Shown here piece by piece: positions 26,062-36,618 of a stretch of DNA of 64,000 nt; position 1 is the first letter of the stretch, and the number at the start of each line of letters is the position of its first letter. The stretch lies in assembly GCA_041821185.1 (NCBI GenBank), contig JBGUBD010000003.1, forward strand, positions 372,001 through 436,000, given 5' to 3'. Origin of the DNA: Phycisphaerales bacterium AB-hyl4 (GTDB lineage: Bacteria; Planctomycetota; Phycisphaerae; Phycisphaerales; Phycisphaeraceae). The translations under genes and the position numbers were made by a program. The notes beneath the pieces are model-generated. The model searched no databases and was not told where the DNA came from. It worked only from the letters and a program-made list of their open reading frames with translations.

Positions 26062-28662
26062 TCAGTCGGCAGCAATGTCCAGCATGTTCAGCACCTTGCG
26101 GCTGACCGTCTGTTGCAGGTCGTCCAGCTCGGCCCAGGGATCATGCTTGAGTTGCGCCAGCCGCCGCGGCAGGTTGGCCAGCGTGTAGTGATCCGGCGCG
26201 TCGAGCGTGGCCAGTTCGTCCCATCGCAGCGGCGTGACCACCGGCGCCCCGTGGCGGGCTCGCGTGGAATAGGGGGCCGCGGCCGTCGCGCCTCGGCTGT
26301 TGCGGAGGTAGTCGATAAAGACACGGCCCTTGCGTTTCGCTTTCGTCATTACAGCCACGTACCGTTTCGGATGTGCCGAAGCAATCGCCGTCGCGATCGC
26401 ATGGGTCAACTGCTTGACGCTGCTCCAGTCGAGCGTGCGGCGGATGGGTGCGATCACATGCAGCCCCTTGCCTCCGGTGGCTTGGACGAAGCTTTGCAGA
26501 CCGATCTGTTCAAGTGAATCGCGCACCAGCATGGCGGCGTCGATCACCTGCTCCCACGTGACCTCGGGCCCGGGGTCGAGATCGAAGATCAGACGATCCG
26601 GCCGATCGAGCCGATCGCGTCGGCTAGACCAGGGGTGGATCTCAAGCACGCCGATCTGCACCAATGCGATCACGCCGGCCAGATTGCTCACCGCAAGATA
26701 TTGCTCGCTCTTCTCACCCGCTTCGGCCACGTCAATGCTTTGAATCTCGGCGGGCAACCCTTCGCTGATGTGCTTCTGATAAAAGCAATGCGCGCCACGC
26801 CCGCGCGGACACCGAACCACCGACAATGGCCGATCCGCAATGTACGCCAGCAAGCGATCGGCGACACGCTCGTAGTGGGCGGCGAGGTCGGCCTTGGTCG
26901 CGCCCTGCTCGGGGTAGAGCACACGGTCCGCGTTGCTCAACGAAACCCCGGCCACTTCCACCGGCTGTGGGCCCCTGCCCGGCGATGTCACCGACCGGTT
27001 GTTCCCCGCCGCTTTATCATTCTGACCAGCCATCGCGGTCACCTCCGGCTCGGGCTTTTCCACCTCACGCACGACGGCATCGGCCGGCTTGTCGTCACGC
27101 AACCCTTGAAACGCGGCATGGCGAAGCATCCCATCGTCGGTCCAGCCGGCGAACGCAACTTCGGCCACAAGCTGCGGCGTCACCCAACGAGCTTCACGCC
27201 TCTCGCGCGTGGGCGCGTCCGCTACGGCGGGGCTCTTTCGGGCGAGACCATCGAGTCGCTCGCGAATCGACTTCAGCGACTGTGCGTTGAACCCCGTGCC
27301 CACTCGGCCGCAGTACTGCAACAGGTGATCGGCGTCGTGGTACGCCAGTAAAAGCGACCCGAAACCACGACGCGAGCCGCTCGGCTTTGTCCAGCCGACG
27401 ACGACAAACTCCTGCCGCTTGCTGCATTTGGTCTTTGTCCATGTACGCGATCGGCCGGAGGTGTAGGGCGCATCCGCTCGCTTACTGATAATGCCTTCGA
27501 GTTCCGCATGACAGGCATGCTTGAAAAATACGCGACCGCTGCCAGGCTGATGATCTACGTAACGGATGGTCGGATCGTCCAACCCAACCCCCTCATCGAT
27601 AAGTTCGCGCAGCCGCTGCTTACGCTCGATCTGCGGACACGCCCGCAAGTCGTAACCGTCCAGATAAAGCAAGTCGAAGGCCACGAACGTGACGTGCGAG
27701 CGATGGCGCAGCGCATTTTGCAACTGCTGAAAGCTGGTCCGGCCACTGGGCTCAAACGCCACCAGTTCCCCGTCGAATATCGCGTTGCGCGCAGGCAGAT
27801 GCGCCAACGCTTGGCCAATCGCGCGAAACCGATCGGTCCAGTCCTTGCCATTGCGCGTCAGCAGGCGCATCTGCCCGGCGGCAAGGTAGATCAGCGCTCG
27901 GTAGCCATCGAACTTGATTTCATGGATCCACTGTTCGCCGACTGGCGCGGTGTCAACAAGCGTTGCAAGTTGGGGGGGAATGCTCTCTGGCATCTTCGCA
28001 CGCACGGCTTGCTTCGGCGGGTCTTGCTCGATCGCGGTCACACCGGCGGTCTCTGCAACTTCGCCCGATGCGATCTGTTCAAGCGATCGGCCGGTCTTGA
28101 CGCTCAAGGGCTCGGCTTCGGTGATGTCCGGTTCGTCATCCGCCCGGATGTGCTCGTCGCGGTCCTTGACCAGAAGCCAGTTCCTGCCACCATCGCTGCG
28201 CGGCCCCGCCATTTTGACCAACGTAAATCTGCCGCGCAGCTTTTCACCACGCAGCCGGAACTTCAGTCGGCCGCGCTGATACATTTCGGCCAGGTCATCC
28301 GCACCAATCGGTTCATAGCCACCGCGGTCCCAGACCAGCACCGTGCCGCCGCCGTATTGACCTTCGGGAATCGTGCCCTCAAAGTCGGCGTAATCGAGCG
28401 GATGATCTTCAACGTGCACCGCCAAGGCCTTCCGCCCCGGGTGCATCGGCGGGCCCTTTGGCACGGCCCAACTCAACAGCACGCCGTCGTGCTCCAGCCG
28501 CAGGTCATAATGCAGGCGTGACGCGTCGTGATGTTGAACGACCCACCGTCGTCCGTCGGGGCCCCATGACAGGTCGGCCCGCGCGTGTTGTTCCGGCGCC
28601 ACGCCCGGTTCAGAGGTGATGGATGCTCTGCGCTTGCTGCGGTAGGTCGACAGTCTGGTCAT
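26062..28662 (-). CDS. ligD: ATP-dependent DNA ligase D (PE-LIG-POL)
   Basis: This 866-residue protein carries all three LigD activities in the Pseudomonas order. The N-terminal 3'-phosphoesterase has WVVQHHDASRLHYDLRLEHD and GTIPEGQYGGGTVLVWDRG. The ligase has the adenylated Lys in HEIKFDGYRA and the GIISKRADAPY segment. The C-terminal primase-polymerase has LSNADRVLYPEQG, LIFDLDPGPEV and QATGGKGLHVIAP. It processes and seals Ku-bound breaks. I start at ATG 28662, before TRLSTYRSKRRAS; the open frame continues 22 codons further upstream without family similarity. Confidence 0.96.
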   Translation of the reverse strand: MTRLSTYRSKRRASITSEPGVAPEQHARADLSWGPDGRRWVVQHHDASRLHYDLRLEHDGVLLSWAVPKGPPMHPGRKALAVHVEDHPLDYADFEGTIPEGQYGGGTVLVWDRGGYEPIGADDLAEMYQRGRLKFRLRGEKLRGRFTLVKMAGPRSDGGRNWLLVKDRDEHIRADDEPDITEAEPLSVKTGRSLEQIASGEVAETAGVTAIEQDPPKQAVRAKMPESIPPQLATLVDTAPVGEQWIHEIKFDGYRALIYLAAGQMRLLTRNGKDWTDRFRAIGQALAHLPARNAIFDGELVAFEPSGRTSFQQLQNALRHRSHVTFVAFDLLYLDGYDLRACPQIERKQRLRELIDEGVGLDDPTIRYVDHQPGSGRVFFKHACHAELEGIISKRADAPYTSGRSRTWTKTKCSKRQEFVVVGWTKPSGSRRGFGSLLLAYHDADHLLQYCGRVGTGFNAQSLKSIRERLDGLARKSPAVADAPTRERREARWVTPQLVAEVAFAGWTDDGMLRHAAFQGLRDDKPADAVVREVEKPEPEVTAMAGQNDKAAGNNRSVTSPGRGPQPVEVAGVSLSNADRVLYPEQGATKADLAAHYERVADRLLAYIADRPLSVVRCPRGRGAHCFYQKHISEGLPAEIQSIDVAEAGEKSEQYLAVSNLAGVIALVQIGVLEIHPWSSRRDRLDRPDRLIFDLDPGPEVTWEQVIDAAMLVRDSLEQIGLQSFVQATGGKGLHVIAPIRRTLDWSSVKQLTHAIATAIASAHPKRYVAVMTKAKRKGRVFIDYLRNSRGATAAAPYSTRARHGAPVVTPLRWDELATLDAPDHYTLANLPRRLAQLKHDPWAELDDLQQTVSRKVLNMLDIAAD

Positions 28663-28992
28663 GGCGAAATACCAATGCCCCGCAAACCACGACGCCGACG
28701 TACTTGAGTCCCGCAGACGCGAACACATCCGATGTCGGTTCCACCGCGGTCGTCGGTGGCATTCATCGGCCGATGAAACCGTGGCGTTGGTCGTGGCCGT
28801 AGAAAATTACGTAGGTGACGCACGAGGTGGTTTTGCTGGCAGCGCAGAAAGCCGCCGTCGCCTCGCAATCGTCGTCCACGTTGAGTGGGCAGCGATCGCT
28901 TTCTCAGGGTCCGCTCAGCCTCGCGGGATCGGGGCTTGCGGCAGAACGCTGATTTGTGACACTGAACCCGCCTTGCCCGACGAGGACTCGGG
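28663..28992. other. 330-bp divergent gap between ligD and exoD, no gene seen
   Basis: Open frames here have no ribosome site, no recognisable motif and atypical composition. It presumably holds the divergent promoters of ligD-ku and exoD, but I could not identify convincing -35/-10 pairs or repeats. Confidence 0.5.
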
Positions 28993-29583
28993 ATGAGCAA
29001 CCACAGCGATGCCGAAAGCCTTGAGCAACTGCTCGCGCAGCTAGCTGATGCGGACGATGATGAACAGACCATCAGCGTCGAGCAGGTGCTCGATGCGGTG
29101 GGGCGACGCTCCTTTGGCCCGGTACTGCTGGTTCCGGGGCTGATCGCGTTGTCGCCGGTGAGCGGGATTCCCGGGGCGCCCACGGTGGTGGGCATTATGG
29201 TGCTGCTGATCACGGGGCAGTTTCTGCTGGGTCGCTCGGAGTTCTGGTTACCACAGTTTTTGCTCCGCCGATCCGTTACTCAGTCGCGTTATGAAAAGGC
29301 ATTGAAGGTGCTTCGGCCGGTAGCGAGATTTGTCGACCGACTGGTCAAACCGCGTCTGCGTTGGCTCGCGGAGGGGGCGGCAGTGTACGTCATCGCCCTG
29401 GTCTGCCTGCTGCTTGCACTCACCGCCCCGCTGCTGGAGGCGGTCCCCTTCGCGATCACCGGCGTGGGGGCGGCCATCACCGCCTTCGGGCTGTCGATGC
29501 TGGCCAACGATGGGCTCCTTGCGCTGCTGGCCGCCGGGTTTTGCGTGGCGACCGCGTTTGTTACGAGCACCGTTTTGTTCTGA
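28993..29583 (+). CDS. ExoD-family membrane protein
   Basis: This 196-residue protein has the ExoD signature RRSFGPVLLVPGLIALSPVSG and GAPTVVGIMVLLITGQFLLG, then a basic segment, and hydrophobic C-terminal segments (AVYVIALVCLLLALTAP; AITAFGLSMLANDGLLALLAAG). ExoD was found in Rhizobium exopolysaccharide mutants and affects stress tolerance; its molecular role is unknown. The neighbours (ku/ligD, DUF1328, DUF892) form a stress-associated group. Confidence 0.88.
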   Translation: MSNHSDAESLEQLLAQLADADDDEQTISVEQVLDAVGRRSFGPVLLVPGLIALSPVSGIPGAPTVVGIMVLLITGQFLLGRSEFWLPQFLLRRSVTQSRYEKALKVLRPVARFVDRLVKPRLRWLAEGAAVYVIALVCLLLALTAPLLEAVPFAITGVGAAITAFGLSMLANDGLLALLAAGFCVATAFVTSTVLF

Positions 29584-29782
29584 TAGTCAGGACCTTGAAA
29601 CACGGTTGTTGCCGGTCGGCCTTATGGTGCTAATTCCTATTTGATCTGATTTCGAAAAGCGCATGAAACGGCGCATCCTGCCCGCTCGTAATCTTCATTG
29701 AACACGCGAACGGTGGTGTCGCGAACGGCCGACCACGGCAAACCACCACCCACCAATGTGATGTATGAAGGCACAATGTATA

Positions 29783-29809
29783 TGGGCAGTATTTTCTGTT
29801 TGCTGCCCA
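29783..29809 (+). promoter_or_regulatory. 5' leader hairpin of the DUF1328 gene
   Basis: TGGGCAG (29783-29789) and CTGCCCA (29803-29809) form a 7-bp stem with a 13-base T-rich loop, 36 bp before the ATG. No T run follows, so it is not a terminator. It may stabilise the mRNA. The rest of the 29584-29844 gap shows nothing I can name. Confidence 0.4.
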
Positions 29810-29844
29810 ACATGAGATAGAAAACAGAGGAAGGAATTTGAGTC

Positions 29845-30024
29845 ATGCTTTATTGGGCACTGGTATTTTTCATCGTCGCGATAATCGCAGCGGTCTTCGG
29901 CTTCGGAGGGTTCGCCGGAGCGGCGGCGACGATCGCGCAGGTGTTATTCGCGATCTTTGTCATCCTCTTGATTGTGTCGCTGATTGCCGGCCTGGTGCAG
30001 CGTGGTGGCACACGAGGGGTCTGA
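29845..30024 (+). CDS. DUF1328 small membrane protein
   Basis: This 59-residue protein, easily missed for its length, begins [20 protein letters not shown] and has a second hydrophobic segment [20 protein letters not shown], with a [10 protein letters not shown] hinge. This is the complete DUF1328 (YtjA-like) pattern, a family of two-helix inner-membrane proteins of unknown role often found with stress genes. A strong GAGGAAGGA ribosome site lies upstream. Confidence 0.93.
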   Translation: MLYWALVFFIVAIIAAVFGFGGFAGAAATIAQVLFAIFVILLIVSLIAGLVQRGGTRGV

Positions 30025-30273
30025 TCACCCAAGCAAGTCTGGGATGACCGAGTGCAAGCCGACGCAGCAATTGCCTGGCGTTCCGCAAGCTACCGAAGCT
30101 CACAGACGGAGCGAGACAGCTTGCTACTCGGCTACACGGGGGGTGTGTGCTTCTGACGAAGCAAGGCGGTCCTCCAACATTTAAACAATTGAACGCACGC
30201 TGAGGAGGCGCACAAGGCGGTGGATATGTTTACGCCATCGCCGAACGACAACCGCTTAGATGGAGATTGAATC

Positions 30274-30783
30274 ATGGGTTTATTGAGTGAAACGTTCAAT
30301 ACGCTGGACGACCTGATGCTGCATGAGTTGAAGGATGTGTACGACGCGGAAACACGGCTGGTTTCGGCGTTGGATAATATGGCCGAAGCGGCCTCCAACC
30401 CGGTGCTGAAGCAGAGTTTTCAGGAGCACCAGCGCCAGACTGAAGGCCACATCAGTCGGCTCGAACAGGTGTTCCGAATGGTCGACCAAGAGCCGGAACG
30501 CGAAACCTGCCACGCCATCAAGGGTCTTATTGCCGAGGGCGACGACATGATCTCCGCCGACGGTGACGCGAAGGTGCGCGACGCCGCACTCATCGCCGCC
30601 GCTCAACGGGTCGAGCACTATGAGATCGCGGCCTACGGAACGATGCGAACGCTCGCCCAGCAGCTTGGCCGTAGGGATATCGCCGACGTCCTGCAACAAA
30701 CCCTGGATGAAGAACGAACGACTGACGAGAAGCTGACAAGCCTGGCCGAGGGCGAGATCAACCCCCAGGCCAATGTGGCCTGA
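30274..30783 (+). CDS. DUF892 ferritin-like protein (YciE/YciF family)
   Basis: This 169-residue four-helix-bundle protein begins NTLDDLMLHELKDVYDAETRL, the DUF892 signature with metal-ligand-like Glu residues, continues SFQEHQRQTEGHISRLEQVF, and ends with AAQRVEHYEIAAYGTMRTLA and DEERTTDEKL. E. coli YciF is stress-induced and has a rubrerythrin-like fold. It sits beside DUF1328, which commonly occurs in the same stress loci. Confidence 0.92.
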   Translation: MGLLSETFNTLDDLMLHELKDVYDAETRLVSALDNMAEAASNPVLKQSFQEHQRQTEGHISRLEQVFRMVDQEPERETCHAIKGLIAEGDDMISADGDAKVRDAALIAAAQRVEHYEIAAYGTMRTLAQQLGRRDIADVLQQTLDEERTTDEKLTSLAEGEINPQANVA

Positions 30784-30806
30784 CTCGCCTTCATCGCACC
30801 AAGCTG

Positions 30807-31865
30807 ATGTACTTGCCCCTTGTCCCCGTCGCGGCGCTTCGCCACGGCGGGGCTTTCATTTCTATCGCTGATTTCGACGCGATCGCCGACCGCAGCGGCC
30901 CTCGATCCTTTGGCGACCACATCGCCGGTGTGCTCAAACAACACGGCCACAAGCTTGCAGGCACGCATCGTCCCAAGGCAAAAGTCGCGCTGATGTATAG
31001 TCGGCCAAGCGACCTGGTCGGCCGTATTGAAATGCTCGCCCTGAAAGAACGCCACCTCCCATTAGCGCGATCCTCCGATGCGTATCCGTACAAGCGGGCC
31101 TTGCGGATGAGTCATTTTCTTTATCAGGCGTTGGGCCATACGACAGACTTCGTCACGCCTGACGATGACCTGAAAGAGCAAGCCGTCGTGCATATTCCCG
31201 CAATGGAGATCGTGGACAAAGCCACAGCCGATCGGCTGAGCCAGTACGTCCAGGCGGGCGGCCGGTTGATCGTCGAATACCCCTTCGCCTGTCGGGACGA
31301 GAAGACATGGGTCGCACCGGATCGGCCGATGCACGATTTGGCGAAGCTACTCGGCTGCCGGGAGGCGGAGCGCATTGCACTGAACGATCGGCCGCTGAGC
31401 GTTCGCTTCGCCGGCGGCAAGACGGTTGACGCGGCGGTGTGGCGGGTGAACCTGACGGTCACAGATGGCGAGCCCATCGCGTGGTGGCCGAACGACGCGG
31501 TCGCGGCCGTGCGTCATCGTGTCGGCCTTGGCGAGGTGCACACACTTGGGTTGAACCTGTCGCTTTCAGCCAAGGGGCAATGGGAGGACCCTGCGATGGA
31601 CGTGCTCGACGATCTGCTTCGCGGCGCGGGCGTTGAGCCCGAGCATCAGGCAGATCGCGGCGTTCTCGTACGGCGACGCGTCAGCGGTGAGCGTTCGATC
31701 TGGTTTGTCTTCAACGTGGCGCCGGAACGGAGACTGTGCACCTTGCCTGCCGAGCCAACGGCCGTCTGGCATGAAATGGGGATTGAACGGACGGCGAGCC
31801 AACTCACCCTATCGCCCGGCGCTGTGTTCGTAGCCGAGTTGCCTGACATACCTGGATCGCAGTAA
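30807..31865 (+). CDS. Stand-alone C-terminal part of a GH42-like beta-galactosidase
   Basis: This 352-residue protein resembles the trimerisation (class I GATase-like) and C-terminal beta domains of GH42 enzymes: KVALMYSRPSDLVGR, SHFLYQALGHTTDFVTPDDDL, LIVEYPFACRDEKTW and a final all-beta part with a VFNVAPERR strand. The catalytic TIM barrel with its two Glu residues is missing, and there is no space for it upstream (DUF892 ends 23 bp before). The first 50 residues are not recognised. It is either a decayed or rearranged galactosidase or a repurposed GATase-like protein. No good ribosome site precedes the ATG. Confidence 0.65.
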   Translation: MYLPLVPVAALRHGGAFISIADFDAIADRSGPRSFGDHIAGVLKQHGHKLAGTHRPKAKVALMYSRPSDLVGRIEMLALKERHLPLARSSDAYPYKRALRMSHFLYQALGHTTDFVTPDDDLKEQAVVHIPAMEIVDKATADRLSQYVQAGGRLIVEYPFACRDEKTWVAPDRPMHDLAKLLGCREAERIALNDRPLSVRFAGGKTVDAAVWRVNLTVTDGEPIAWWPNDAVAAVRHRVGLGEVHTLGLNLSLSAKGQWEDPAMDVLDDLLRGAGVEPEHQADRGVLVRRRVSGERSIWFVFNVAPERRLCTLPAEPTAVWHEMGIERTASQLTLSPGAVFVAELPDIPGSQ

Positions 31866-33516
<1,651 letters not shown>

Positions 33517-33530
33517 TTGCGCAGTACGAT

Positions 33531-36137
33531 TCATTCACATACGTCGTCGCAGCAGACCACAGCCTGCGTAACCACATCGGCAAACAGCCGCAGCCCCGCT
33601 GCGCCCGTTTCGTACACGCGCACCACCTCGGCCACCTCCGCGGAGGCGTCGGCCAACGCTTCAGTCGACGCCGTCGGCCCACCCTTCAACCACTGCGGCC
33701 GATAGTCGCAGTGCGCTTTCTCGGGAAACAGCGCAGCATAGAACGTGTCCGTCTCAACCAGGTCCTGAAAAAAGTGCGTGCCAAAACTCAGGTCCGGCAT
33801 CAGCCCCCCTGCCTCAAACGCCACTTCCACAAGCACGCTGACCATGTTGATCTCGCTGAAGCGCACCGGCACGCCCAGCGCCGGCGTGCTCGTGCCCCAG
33901 CGGCCGGGCCCGATGAGCATGGCGGTGCAACGCTGTCGATCGGTAATTTCACGATTCAGGCGACCCACCAGCCTCGCCACCTCGTATCGTTCCGACGGCG
34001 ACAACGCCACATAACCCTCCGGCTCGACCACGATCACCCGGTGAATCGGCATCGCCACGTTGCCGCCCATGAAGTCGCCCGTGCTGCGAAACAGCACCTG
34101 CTCGGGCCGTAGCTCGCTCGGCATTGCGACGGCCGAGTGAGCGCCTCGCGTCTGCATCGGACGACACTGCACCAAGTTGATCCGCGTCACGCCTTCACGC
34201 GTGAAGTTCGCGGTAAACTCGACGTCCACCGGCGTCTCATACACCTGCTCAAGCGTTTTGAGCATTCGCTGCATCCTCGCCGCAAAACCGGTGCGCTTCA
34301 GCAGCGGCTCGAAAGAGAGCAACCGGGGTTGCCCGTCCAACGGTTCCGACGTTGCCCCCGCCGCGGTCGTGTCGCCGCAGCGCGCAGCCACCCGGTCCAG
34401 CGGCATGTCCACGCCTTCGTCCAACAGTTGCCGAAACGATATGGTGCGCAGCGCGTTCGATTCCAGGTCAAGTACATCAACATCGTGTTGGGAAAACGCC
34501 CTTGCCTCCTGCGCATCCTTGTGCGGCTGTCGGCCAGGTTGATCGAGCGCTACCGTCCGCGCATAGTCGCCTTCCACACGATCCACCGCACGCGTGCCCA
34601 GCCCCAGAACCAGTCGCAACATGCCCGCCTGCGGGTCCATCTCCCGATGCCACACGAACGGGTTACGCGACATGCCCACGCCCGCCACGTCTGGAAAGTA
34701 ATAGTGATCGCGATACGCGCCGGACACGCGCTGACACAGCAGCGCCATCGGCTCTTCCAATTGATCCAGCCCGCGCTGTCGTCGATACGCCAGGGCATCG
34801 GCGCTCATCGCGCTGGCAAAGATCCGCCGTACCGCTTCTTCCACCTGCGCATAGCGCTGCTCCGGCGTGCCACGGTTGACGCGGAAGTAGCTTTCGTACT
34901 TGCCCGCAAACGCGTTGCCGAACCCATCTTCAAGCAAACTGCTCGATCGGATCACCAACGGGTACTGCCCGAAATATTCGAGCATCTGCAACAGCGCATC
35001 TTTGACGTCCCCGGAGAATTTGCCATGCAGCATCTTCTCGTGCAGCTGCGCCGCGGCGGTGTAATAGCCCCGCTCGGTTTTCTGCTGCATGAACAGGTCC
35101 CACCAGCCGTTGTGCACCAGGTAGCCGTAGAAAACATCCGAGCCGACGTAGAACGAATCGTGCGGCTCGAGTTGCTCCGTCCACCCCGCGTCCGGCTCGG
35201 CGAGCAGAATCTGCCGCGCGAGCAACATACCCACCGCCTTGCCTCCAATGAACCCTGTGCCGATCAGCCGCGACTTGATCTCAAGCAATTGCTCCAAGCT
35301 CAGGTGTCGGCGGGCCAGCGCGAGCATCCGCTCGTCACAACCGATCATCACCCGGCAAAGCTGCGCGACCATGTCATGGCGTGTCGGATCGTCAGTGGAC
35401 CGACGACATAGCCGTTCGGCGTCGAGGAACAATCGATCCCAGGAGTCCAGATGACGGTGGGCACTCAACACCTCCCGCGACACCAGATCCCTGGAAAGTC
35501 GAGTCGCGTCGTCGCTGTTGGCGACCGGCAGGAAGCGATCGCCCTTGCAGACATGTGGTAGAAACATCGTCGGCGACGCACGCCGCCACACCTTCATCGG
35601 ATGTACGTGCAGTTGGCCTCGGCTGGTGTTCAGCCCCAGCAGCAGCTGCGTTGTTTCGCGAATCTGCGCAATCGTGCGGTACGCATGCCGTGTCCGCAGC
35701 AGGCAGAAGTAGGCCACCGTGTCCAGCTTGTAAAGGTAAGGGCAGATGACCCGGAAAAAATCGCCGATCATGCGATCCGTCGCCCACGCGTCGAGCAGAT
35801 CGGTCAGGCAATCGAAGATGTAAAACGCGTCCGGCCCTTCGTCGGTGATGATCTGGTAGACCCGCGCGGTAAACGACTCGAACCCGTGATGCGCGTTGAG
35901 CTCATACACCGTCGCCCCGCTGTCGTCGGCTACCAGCGGCGCGTGCTGGCCGAAGCGCATGTAGATCGCCCGCCGCCCCTCGGCCTGCGTATGCTCAACG
36001 AACGGGCGAACAAAGCGGGCGTACTCCGTTACCGCGTCGGCAAGCCAGACCACGTTGTCGCCGACGCGCAGACCGTCGAGCACCTCGTCCAGCGCGACGA
36101 GCCCCGTGCTGGTCCACCTGCTGTTCGATTCCAACAT
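33531..36137 (-). CDS. KaiC-like domain fused to PEP-synthase-type ATP-grasp domain
   Basis: This 868-residue protein begins STGLVALDEVLDGLRVGDNVVW, the start of a KaiC/RecA-like domain, but the P-loop that should follow is replaced by LADAVTEYARF, so this part is probably not an ATPase. From about residue 300 the PPDK/PEP-synthase ATP-grasp domain appears (GTGFIGGKAVGMLLARQ, LVIRSSSLLEDGFGNAFAGKYESYF, INLVQCRPMQTRG). The phospho-His swivel domain and PEP TIM barrel are absent. It may be an ATP-dependent phosphotransferase with an unknown acceptor. Start ATG 36137 has GAGGAG at 6 bases. Confidence 0.82.
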   Translation of the reverse strand: MLESNSRWTSTGLVALDEVLDGLRVGDNVVWLADAVTEYARFVRPFVEHTQAEGRRAIYMRFGQHAPLVADDSGATVYELNAHHGFESFTARVYQIITDEGPDAFYIFDCLTDLLDAWATDRMIGDFFRVICPYLYKLDTVAYFCLLRTRHAYRTIAQIRETTQLLLGLNTSRGQLHVHPMKVWRRASPTMFLPHVCKGDRFLPVANSDDATRLSRDLVSREVLSAHRHLDSWDRLFLDAERLCRRSTDDPTRHDMVAQLCRVMIGCDERMLALARRHLSLEQLLEIKSRLIGTGFIGGKAVGMLLARQILLAEPDAGWTEQLEPHDSFYVGSDVFYGYLVHNGWWDLFMQQKTERGYYTAAAQLHEKMLHGKFSGDVKDALLQMLEYFGQYPLVIRSSSLLEDGFGNAFAGKYESYFRVNRGTPEQRYAQVEEAVRRIFASAMSADALAYRRQRGLDQLEEPMALLCQRVSGAYRDHYYFPDVAGVGMSRNPFVWHREMDPQAGMLRLVLGLGTRAVDRVEGDYARTVALDQPGRQPHKDAQEARAFSQHDVDVLDLESNALRTISFRQLLDEGVDMPLDRVAARCGDTTAAGATSEPLDGQPRLLSFEPLLKRTGFAARMQRMLKTLEQVYETPVDVEFTANFTREGVTRINLVQCRPMQTRGAHSAVAMPSELRPEQVLFRSTGDFMGGNVAMPIHRVIVVEPEGYVALSPSERYEVARLVGRLNREITDRQRCTAMLIGPGRWGTSTPALGVPVRFSEINMVSVLVEVAFEAGGLMPDLSFGTHFFQDLVETDTFYAALFPEKAHCDYRPQWLKGGPTASTEALADASAEVAEVVRVYETGAAGLRLFADVVTQAVVCCDDVCE

Positions 36138-36172
36138 CCCGGCTCCTCACTTCCACCACGCCGCGTGACGGC

Positions 36173-36556
36173 TCATTCATTGGCGACGCTCGAATGTTCG
36201 AGTTGGAAGTCGCGCCGGCCGGTGGAGTAGGCGACAATCATATCGGCATCTTCATCACCGATGTTGACGGCGTTGTGGAAGACGCCGGCGGGTATGCTCA
36301 GCGTATCGCCGGGATTGAGCGTAACGGCGTCGCCGCCGAGGGTGTGCCTGAGCTTGCCGCGGAGCAGGTAGAGGACCTCTTCGCACGTGGGGTGACAGTG
36401 GCGGGGGTTGGCTTTCCCCTGCCGGATGACGACACGGCCGAGGGTGAGGCCCTTGTTGCCCGTTAACGGCTCGTTGGCGAGCCAGGTGAGCGTGCCCCAG
36501 CCGTCGTCGACGGTATGGTTGGCTGCGTCGGTCGCGTTGCGATAAGTGCCTTTCAT
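36173..36556 (-). CDS. Cupin-domain protein
   Basis: This 127-residue single-domain cupin has both motifs: motif 1 with the metal-ligand set in NPRHCHPTCEEVLYLLRG (His, His, Glu) and motif 2 ending with FHNAVNIGDEDADMIVAY (His). It is probably a small sugar or polyketide-type isomerase/dioxygenase or a binding protein. I start at ATG 36556, which is 7 bases after AGGAG; GTG 36562 is too close to that site. It is next to a Gfo/Idh oxidoreductase on the same strand, 62 bp downstream of its stop. Confidence 0.88.
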   Translation of the reverse strand: MKGTYRNATDAANHTVDDGWGTLTWLANEPLTGNKGLTLGRVVIRQGKANPRHCHPTCEEVLYLLRGKLRHTLGGDAVTLNPGDTLSIPAGVFHNAVNIGDEDADMIVAYSTGRRDFQLEHSSVANE

Positions 36557-36618
36557 CATCACTCCTGAAACGAATGGGCCGGACGCCTGGCGTGCGTCAT
36601 GGTCAAGGTATCGGCGCG

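Noticed and set aside
28661..28996. 111-codon plus-strand frame between ligD and exoD
   Set aside because: No ribosome site, no family motif and unusual composition; I treat the gap as non-coding.
36173..36562. GTG 36562 as start of the cupin gene
   Set aside because: It is one base from the AGGAG site; ATG 36556 has proper spacing.
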